64,000 nucleotides of DNA, taken from an uncultured Oscillospiraceae bacterium. GTDB lineage: Bacteria; Bacillota; Clostridia; Oscillospirales; Oscillospiraceae. The stretch is taken from positions 32,951 through 96,950 of the forward strand of contig CAJUAC010000002.1 in assembly GCA_910583885.1 (NCBI GenBank), read 5' to 3'. A program made the translations under genes and the position numbers. Positions 58,534-64,000 of this stretch are shown one piece after another (position 1 is the first letter of the stretch; each line of letters begins with the position of its first letter). The notes beneath the pieces were generated by a model, which did not search any database, was not told the origin of the DNA, and saw nothing but the letters and a program-made list of their open reading frames with translations.

Positions 58534-59544
58534 TTGTTAACAAAACTGAAGGGATTAAGCAAGCAGATGAAGATCGCCATAGGCGTGGGATTGGCAGGCC
58601 TGGCGGCGCTGGGAATCGGCGTAGCGGCCTGGCAGCCCTGGAACACAGCGGAGCCGGTGGAAAATCAGGATCCGCCGCCCCAACAGCAGGTCCAGGCCCC
58701 CCAGGATAAGCCGGAGAAGGGGCCCACCCTTGAAGTGGGCAGTGAGGAGATCCCCTGCTCCGTCTATACGGCGGCAGACGGCTGGACGCTCTCCGTGCCT
58801 GAGGGCTGGGAGGCGGCAAACCTGGGTGATAACGGCATTGTATTCTCCTCTGGGGACGGGGCCCAGCTGTCCGTACTAGCTGCCGGGGACAGCGGCGGGT
58901 TTGATGGGGAATTCGTGAACCTGTCCACCCTCACCGGCGACGAGAGGACCCTGCTCTTCTACACCGGCGCAGGCCAGAAGAGCTACTATATATATGGGGA
59001 TGCAAAGGCTGCGGACTGGAACCAGTACAGCAAGCTCTTCGCCGCCATGGCCCGGACCCTCACCCTGCCTGGCGAGGACAGCGCCCCCTTTGCGGAGAGC
59101 TTCGTACTGCCCCAGGAGCCGGACTGGCAGGAGACAGAGGGGATGACTGTGCTGTTCCTGGACAAGGACGGGTTTGTCTTGGACGAGAAGATCCAGGATG
59201 CAGTGGAGGAATACATGCGCTCCTGGCCTGTGGAGGACAGGACCTCTTATACCGGCCAGTACCGGATGAACCGGATTGTGTGGGCCGGGAGCTTCGCAGG
59301 CCTGGCTAAGGCCGGCGGAAGCGCTGCGGAGGGGTACATCGATGTATTCCGGGCAGATGTGCAGTACCGCACAGCGGAGGGTGCGGCCATTGATGGCGTG
59401 GAGATCGTGGATGGCTGGGCTTCCCGGGAGGGCGGCGTGTATCTGGCTGTTTTCCACGACGGCGGTTCGGTGGAAAAGACCCTGTGGCGCGTGTGGGATA
59501 ACACAGCAGGCTGGCCTACGCTGGCAGCAGAATTGGCGCAATAA
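58534..59544 (+). CDS. Hypothetical membrane-anchored exported protein
   Basis: The 336-residue protein has one N-terminal membrane segment (IAIGVGLAGLAALGIGVAAW, about residues 14-33), a Pro/Gln-rich spacer (DPPPQQQVQAPQDKPEKGP) and an acidic extracytoplasmic region. The first part (about 70-180, WTLSVPEGWEAANLG) resembles small PsbP/DUF1795-like folds that begin with 'vPegW'; the second part is not recognised. The start is TTG 58534 with GAAAGGAAGG upstream. It stands between terminators and appears monocistronic. Confidence 0.7.
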   Translation: MLTKLKGLSKQMKIAIGVGLAGLAALGIGVAAWQPWNTAEPVENQDPPPQQQVQAPQDKPEKGPTLEVGSEEIPCSVYTAADGWTLSVPEGWEAANLGDNGIVFSSGDGAQLSVLAAGDSGGFDGEFVNLSTLTGDERTLLFYTGAGQKSYYIYGDAKAADWNQYSKLFAAMARTLTLPGEDSAPFAESFVLPQEPDWQETEGMTVLFLDKDGFVLDEKIQDAVEEYMRSWPVEDRTSYTGQYRMNRIVWAGSFAGLAKAGGSAAEGYIDVFRADVQYRTAEGAAIDGVEIVDGWASREGGVYLAVFHDGGSVEKTLWRVWDNTAGWPTLAAELAQ

Positions 59545-59551
59545 GCAGAAA

Positions 59552-59587
59552 AATACCGGCCGTTAGAGAACGGCCGGTATTTTTTTG
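59552..59587. terminator. Terminator between the hypothetical gene and mrp
   Basis: A perfect stem AATACCGGCCGTT/AACGGCCGGTATT with a 4-nt loop; T-rich on the plus side (TTTTTTG) and A/T-rich on the other, so it may serve both convergent genes. Confidence 0.9.
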
Positions 59588-59607
59588 TTGTGAGATATAC
59601 GGTTCGT

Positions 59608-60423
59608 TTATAAAATGGCGTCCATAACAGGGGCCAGCCAGTTGCCCTGGAAGTCCTCGATGCGGCCCTGGTCGGTGAGCTGGGCCAGCTGGGGATCGAT
59701 GGGCATCCGGGCCAGAAGCGGGAGGCCGTGGGCCTCGGCGGCAGCCTGGGTCTTGCCCTGGCCAAAGAGGGGGATCTCCTTCCCGCAGTCGGGGCAGAGG
59801 AGATAGCTCATGTTCTCCACCACACCTACAATGGGGATGTCCATCGTTTCCGCCATTTTGACCGCCTTTTCCACAACCATGCTCACCAGCTCCTGGGGAG
59901 AGGCAACGATGACCACGCCGTCCAGGGGCAGGGACTGGAATACACTCAGCGCCACATCGCCAGTGCCCGGGGGCATATCTACAAACAGATAGTCCACATC
60001 CCAGATCACGTCGGTCCAGAATTGGGTGACTACCCCGCCGATCACCGGGCCCCGCCAGAGGACAGGGTCTGTCTCGTCGTCCAGCAGCAGGTTCACGCTC
60101 ATCAGCTGGATGCCTGTGGAGGTCTCTGCAGGCAGCATTCCCCGCTCATCCCCCATGGCCCGCTGATGGACGCCAAAGGCCTTGGGGATGGAGGGGCCAG
60201 TAATATCGGCATCCAGGATGCCAACCTTGCGGCCGCTGCGCTGGGCCAGGACCGCTAGCTGGCTGGTCACCATGGACTTGCCCACACCGCCCTTTCCGGA
60301 CACGATGCCGTAGACCTTCCCCACCCGGGCAGCCGGGTTGTGGGGCTTCTGGAAGGATTGGGGCTCTGTGCGCTCCCCGCAGGCTTCGCCGCAGGTGCTG
60401 CAATCATGGGTACACTCTGACAT
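59608..60423 (-). CDS. mrp: Mrp/NBP35-family iron-sulfur carrier ATPase
   Basis: Mrp (ApbC) proteins bind and transfer Fe-S clusters. The 271-residue protein has an N-terminal ferredoxin-like cysteine cluster (Cys4, Cys8, Cys11, Cys15), the deviant Walker A KGGVGKS near residue 44-50, DADITGPSIPKAFG near 71, DMPPGTGD near 148 and the conserved C-terminal CPDC pair (near residue 210) that bridges the cluster at the dimer interface. AAAGGAG precedes the ATG with rather long spacing. It is convergent with the upstream hypothetical gene. Confidence 0.94.
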   Translation of the reverse strand: MSECTHDCSTCGEACGERTEPQSFQKPHNPAARVGKVYGIVSGKGGVGKSMVTSQLAVLAQRSGRKVGILDADITGPSIPKAFGVHQRAMGDERGMLPAETSTGIQLMSVNLLLDDETDPVLWRGPVIGGVVTQFWTDVIWDVDYLFVDMPPGTGDVALSVFQSLPLDGVVIVASPQELVSMVVEKAVKMAETMDIPIVGVVENMSYLLCPDCGKEIPLFGQGKTQAAAEAHGLPLLARMPIDPQLAQLTDQGRIEDFQGNWLAPVMDAIL

Positions 60424-60469
60424 AGGATCATTTCTCCTTTTTCATTTTTTCAGAATACAGGTGCTCGTT

Positions 60470-61402
60470 CTATTTTTTCCGGATAGACCGGTATTCAAGC
60501 AGCTTGTTGAGCGCTTCCTCATAGCGGGGGGAGCGCATGGATGGGAAAGCGCGCAGCAGGCGGCGCTCAAAAAAGTCCTGCCGGTCGCAGAGGGCTTGGA
60601 ACTTCTGCTGGGCCTCATCCTTGGCCGCCTCCAGCCGGGCAGAAAGCCCGGCGCTTAGCCCGGCCAAGGGCTCCAGCTTGGACTGGACAGCCTGGACAGC
60701 CTGGGCTGCCCGCTCCTCCGCACCCAGGCGGGCGGCGGATACCGCCTCCTCCAGGCGCTGGCGTTGGAGATCCATGGCCTGCTGCTGCTCCGCTTTCATG
60801 GCCTCCAGCTTCCCCGCCAGCTCGTCCTGGATGGCATGGAGCTTGGCAAGGCGGTCGCCAATCTGGATGGCGCTGCGCACGGAAAAGAAGATATCCACCA
60901 GATAGACAGCTAGAAGGGCCAGTGCCAGTGGAACCCCAACGCCGGAGACAAAAAAGCCGGCAAGCCAGGCCGTGATGGGCGGGCTGGCTACATGGCAGAG
61001 GAATACGCTGGCCAAGCCAAAGAGGGTGGAGTTAAGCAGACAGACTCGGCCGTTGATGTGGAAACGGTAGTGGGAATAGTCCCACCACCGCATGTGGAAC
61101 AGCTTCTCCATGGCAAAGCTGGTGAGATACTCCACCAGCGAGGTCAAAACAGCGCCCAGGAGAAAGGTGAGCAAAGGGTTTCGGCAGCCGCCGTCCAGCA
61201 CCAGAAGGACAACAATGGCACCGTGTCCGTAAATGGGGCAGAGGAGGCCGTTGAGGAATCCCCGCTTCTCACACAGGCGGCGCTGGCCAAGGGAGCAGTA
61301 GACCATCTCGCCGCACCAGCCTAAAAAGCTGTAAACCATCAGGAGCAGGAACACAAAGCAGAACCGCTCCAGTGGAGTGGCACAGACAGAGGGGAAGAAC
61401 AT
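60470..61402 (-). CDS. CmpB-type membrane protein with C-terminal coiled coil
   Basis: The 310-residue protein has about five membrane helices (residues 13-175) with SFLGWCGEMVYCSLGQRR near 25-42, matching the putative ABC-transporter type IV/CmpB family (PF06541). A charged coiled coil follows (about 190-300; repeated LEAMKAEQQQAMDLQRQRLEEA-style heptads). The family name is historic and transport is unproven. GGGAGGTG precedes the ATG. It follows the YhaN-like gene on the same strand, separated by the palindromic 3'-end element. Confidence 0.85.
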   Translation of the reverse strand: MFFPSVCATPLERFCFVFLLLMVYSFLGWCGEMVYCSLGQRRLCEKRGFLNGLLCPIYGHGAIVVLLVLDGGCRNPLLTFLLGAVLTSLVEYLTSFAMEKLFHMRWWDYSHYRFHINGRVCLLNSTLFGLASVFLCHVASPPITAWLAGFFVSGVGVPLALALLAVYLVDIFFSVRSAIQIGDRLAKLHAIQDELAGKLEAMKAEQQQAMDLQRQRLEEAVSAARLGAEERAAQAVQAVQSKLEPLAGLSAGLSARLEAAKDEAQQKFQALCDRQDFFERRLLRAFPSMRSPRYEEALNKLLEYRSIRKK

Positions 61403-61506
61403 GAAGGCACCTCCCAGTCGAATTCGGGGAACACTCTTTTCTTTTAAATAAAGAAAAAATCAAAAGAAAACTTGACCGCAAAACAACGTTTTGCGTACAT
61501 ATCATA

Positions 61507-61544
61507 AAGTTCTTTTTGATCCTTTTTCTTTCAAGAAAAAGGAT
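61507..61544 (-). repeat. Palindromic 3'-end element, copy 3 (after the YhaN-like gene)
   Basis: Identical over 38 bp to 36407-36444 and placed 26 nt after the yhaN stop codon in the same orientation relative to the upstream gene. The rest of 61403-61570 holds no gene. Confidence 0.85.
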
Positions 61545-61570
61545 GGATGCCTGCTGCGGAACGGCAGCGG

Positions 61571-63751
61571 CTACAGCTGGATATAGTGGAAACGCTCCGG
61601 ATAGGCCCAGCGCAGGTAGTCCGCCTCCCGCTTCTGGCAGGTGAAAAGCAGAACCTGGCGGCACTGGCTGACCTCCAGGAGGTAGTCCAGGGCGGCAGCC
61701 ATGCGGCCATCGTCAAAGTTGACCAGTGCATCGTCCAGGAGGATGGGGATTGCCCGGTCCCTGGGCAGCACCAGATCGCAGATCGCAAGGCGCACAGCCA
61801 GGTATAACTGGTCCGCCGCGCCCTGGCTGAGATACGCGGCCTCATGGGAGACAAAGGTGCCCTCCTCCTGGGCGGAGGGGTGCAGCTCCTGATCTAACAG
61901 GACTTTATTATACTTCCCTTTGGTCAGCTTTGTAAAGATGGCTGCGGAACGCTGGCCCAGATCTGGGGAAAAACGGGTCTGGAGGGACGAACTGGCCACA
62001 AAAAGAACCTCCATGGCTGTGGCGATAGCGTCGTATTCCTGCTGGAGCATCTCCCGCCGCTCCCCTAAGCGCTGGAGCTGGAGCTGGAGGTCGGCCGGGT
62101 CGCCCAGGGCCTGGATCCGCCCCTGGGTTGTGTGGATCCGTTTGTGGACGGCAGCTAATTGGGCCTCCTCCTCTGCCATCTGAAGGCGGATCTGCTCCCG
62201 GCTGGCAGCGGGACGCTCCACCGGCTCCGGCGGGGGCGGCGGGGCCTCCGCCCGGCGCGCCTCCCAGCGCAGGCGGGCAGCCTCCTCCTTGCGCCTGGCC
62301 TGCTCCAGTTCCCCGCAGCGCTCAAAAGCGCTCTCCAGCGCCAGTTGGGCGTCCGCCAGATCCCGTACCATGGGGCGGAAGGCGCGGACCTGGTTGAGAA
62401 CCTGGTTCAGGTTGGCTTGGACGCCGGCTGCCACCGCCTCATAGGCGGCCTGCGCCCCCTGATAGACATTGCGGGCGTCAGTGGCCTGGTCGTATAATAT
62501 GGTGTATTCCTCCAGAGATTCCTTGTGCTGCCGGATCAGCTCCTCCTGCTCCCGGTCCCACGCCTCCTGCCGGCGGCGGAGAGGAAGTACGGAGCCGAAC
62601 AGGAGCAAGGCAAATATTGCCAGCCCTACGCCAACAGCCGCTGGCCAGATAGAGGTCAGCCAGCCGGTCAGTCCGCCCAGCAGAAGCCCGGCCAGCAGGG
62701 CAAGGAGGGGGATCAGGGGGGTGGGCTTGGGCCGGGTGGAGAAATCAGGGGAAGGGCTTGCGATCTCTGAGGGGCTCTTACCCGCCAAGGGGTGGGCATC
62801 CAGGGCGGATTGGGCGCTGCGGAGGGCCCGCGCCGCTACCTCCATCTGGGAGCGCGACTTCGCCGCGGCGAGATCTACAGAGAGCATCGCGTCAATACGC
62901 CCTTGGATGGCCTCCAGCTCCAGACGGTCTGGCAGTGCGCGGGAGGAGTTCTCCAGGGTCTTTACCTTATCCCGGGCGGAAGCTGCGTCAAGCCGGGCAC
63001 TCTCCACAACCAGGGCCGCATCCGCCCGGTCCGCCAGGTCGTGGCGGGCCAGCAGCTCGCCGGATTCCCGCAGGCGGCCCTGGATGACCTCCAGCGCTGC
63101 CTGATCCCGGGCAACAGCTGTAGAAAGCTGATCCAACTCCTCTAAAGTGGAGCGGATGGCCTGGGCATCCCGCTCCAGCTGGGGCAGCTGGCCGGTCTTA
63201 TTGTGGCGGCGGGCATTGAGCTGCTTTTTCAGACGGTCGGCAGCATCCGTAAAAGAGGTGTCCTCCTCACCAGTTGTAATAAGAGAGGCAATCCGCCGCT
63301 CCAACGCAGCACTCTGGTTTACTGCCAGGCCCGTCTGGCGGATAAAGGCGCTGCGTTCAAAGACATCCTGTGGGACGCCAAGCAGTTCCTCGCCGCAGGA
63401 AGCGGCAGTCAACTGGGCAAAGGGCGCAGAGGAGCCGGTATAAACGGCGGAAAACGCACCCATGGGGGAATTGGCCCGGGCTGTCCGCCGGGTAATGGTG
63501 ACACTGCCCTGGGGCAGCTCCAGCTCCAGCAGGCCGTTCATAGCGCTGCCGCTCCATGGCTGGTAGCGGCGCTTGTCAGCAGTGGGGCTGCGGTCACGGG
63601 TATTCAGGCCATAGAACATGACACGGAGAAAGGTAGTCCAGGTGGATTTCCCCGCCTCATTGGGGGCTTCAATGATATTCAGGCCCGGCTCCAGGTCCAG
63701 TATTTCATTTTCCAGCCGCCCAAAGGTGGCGGCAAGCCGTTTGATCTGCAT
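61571..63751 (-). CDS. YhaN-like SMC/Rad50-type ATPase
   Basis: The 726-residue protein has Walker A EAPNEAGKSTW near residues 29-39 at the N-terminus, a long coiled coil interrupted by a probable membrane or hydrophobic segment (LIPLLALLAGLLLGGLTGWL, then a second near 370-392), and a C-terminal ABC signature LSQGAADQLYLAVRLAI with Walker B IPILLDDALVNFDD near 680. This matches YhaN-type ATPases, which normally partner a YhaO/SbcD-like nuclease for DNA repair or end processing. No nuclease gene lies next to it in the window. Confidence 0.88.
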   Translation of the reverse strand: MQIKRLAATFGRLENEILDLEPGLNIIEAPNEAGKSTWTTFLRVMFYGLNTRDRSPTADKRRYQPWSGSAMNGLLELELPQGSVTITRRTARANSPMGAFSAVYTGSSAPFAQLTAASCGEELLGVPQDVFERSAFIRQTGLAVNQSAALERRIASLITTGEEDTSFTDAADRLKKQLNARRHNKTGQLPQLERDAQAIRSTLEELDQLSTAVARDQAALEVIQGRLRESGELLARHDLADRADAALVVESARLDAASARDKVKTLENSSRALPDRLELEAIQGRIDAMLSVDLAAAKSRSQMEVAARALRSAQSALDAHPLAGKSPSEIASPSPDFSTRPKPTPLIPLLALLAGLLLGGLTGWLTSIWPAAVGVGLAIFALLLFGSVLPLRRRQEAWDREQEELIRQHKESLEEYTILYDQATDARNVYQGAQAAYEAVAAGVQANLNQVLNQVRAFRPMVRDLADAQLALESAFERCGELEQARRKEEAARLRWEARRAEAPPPPPEPVERPAASREQIRLQMAEEEAQLAAVHKRIHTTQGRIQALGDPADLQLQLQRLGERREMLQQEYDAIATAMEVLFVASSSLQTRFSPDLGQRSAAIFTKLTKGKYNKVLLDQELHPSAQEEGTFVSHEAAYLSQGAADQLYLAVRLAICDLVLPRDRAIPILLDDALVNFDDGRMAAALDYLLEVSQCRQVLLFTCQKREADYLRWAYPERFHYIQL

Positions 63752-63886
63752 GGAGCGCTCCTATCCTTCTTATTTTATAGTGTACCAGATATGGTGGGGG
63801 TTGATGCTGGGTATACTATATCACGGGAAACAGGAAATGTCTTTGCTAATAAGTAAAATAATTTCAAAAATTTTTTAGAAAAGGGG

Positions 63887-64000
63887 TTGACAAAGGAGGA
63901 AGGATTTGGTATATTAGGCGAGCTGTCAGCCACGGAGCTGAGGCGGGGGAGTCAAGGAAAAGAAAAAGCGGAAGAAAAGGAAAAAAGTACTTGACAAACC
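63887..64000 (+). promoter_or_regulatory. Tandem promoter region, probably of an rRNA operon
   Basis: A consensus TTGACA (63887-63892) and TATATT (63910-63915), 17-bp spacer, is followed about 100 bp later by a second TTGACA (63992-63997) at the window edge. Between them the leader is purine-rich (GGAAAAGAAAAAGCGGAAG). No coding frame follows. Strong tandem promoters with a gene-free leader are typical of rrn operons, so 16S rRNA is expected just outside the window. Confidence 0.55.

Noticed and set aside
1..64000. CRISPR array, tRNA or rRNA genes inside the window
   Set aside because: I saw no regularly spaced repeats, and no tRNA-like cloverleaf ends or conserved rRNA segments; small RNAs could still be missed by eye.

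Overview
The window looks like the replication-origin region of a fairly high-GC Firmicute of the class Clostridia, most likely an Oscillospiraceae/Ruminococcaceae gut bacterium (Flavonifractor/Lawsonibacter-like). That placement is inferred from family content, the two T-box leaders, strong AGGAGG ribosome-binding sites, TTG/GTG starts, and repeat and small-protein families. No species is claimed.

Layout. (1) 1-11.4 kb, minus strand, pointing away from the origin: hisS under a T-box leader; an operon-like run serS - small protein - mscL - rsmG - minD - mgsA-like; parB/parA with two perfect parS palindromes; larB/larC; an rRNA-type THUMP methyltransferase. (2) 11.9-19.2 kb, plus strand: MFS transporter, M23/LysM/G5 cell-wall peptidase, pta, MATE exporter, a hypothetical, nrdR. 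(3) 19.3-28.8 kb: the origin core dnaA - oriC (DnaA boxes) - dnaN - S4 protein - recF - remB-like - gyrB - lipoprotein - gyrA. (4) 28.7-30 kb: a low-GC patch (MazG-like pyrophosphohydrolase, Imm51-like protein) partly bracketed by a 14-bp direct repeat of the gyrA 3' end. (5) 30-41.7 kb: rnhA, T-box-controlled glyS, an LtaS-like sulfatase-fold membrane enzyme, an SLH protein, a broken InlB-repeat gene, pdaA, and the moxR - DUF58 - transglutaminase trio. (6) 41.7-47.5 kb: XRE regulator with a small membrane protein, 2-hydroxyacid dehydrogenase, YihY/BrkB protein, trkA-trkH potassium uptake. (7) 47.5-49.3 kb: an AT-rich cassette between two inverted copies of a repeat of about 285 bp, holding a broken gene, two tandem XRE paralogs and a ribbon-helix-helix protein. 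(8) 49.3-63.8 kb: M19 dipeptidase, split ThrE-type exporter, Gfo/Idh oxidoreductase + acyl-ACP thioesterase, malQ-apbE, a cluster of DnaA boxes, a GNAT enzyme, noc, a hypothetical, mrp, a CmpB-type membrane protein and a YhaN-like ATPase. The right edge carries a promoter and then a second -35 box on the plus strand, as expected just before an rRNA operon.

How the genes fit together: initiation and its control (dnaA, oriC, dnaN, recF, gyrAB, nrdR), chromosome segregation and division placement (parABS, noc, minD), and envelope building (M23, pdaA, SLH, LtaS-like, mscL) dominate, with translation genes under tRNA-sensing T-boxes. The most interesting signals are the inverted-repeat cassette, a 38-nt covarying palindromic element behind the stop codons of gyrA, pdaA and yhaN, an MgsA-fold protein lacking its catalytic residues, an apparently Asp-specific T-box in front of hisS, a second DnaA-box cluster 35 kb from oriC, and a thioesterase gene whose only well-placed start codon is ACG. 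All of this was read by eye; no searches or alignments were run.
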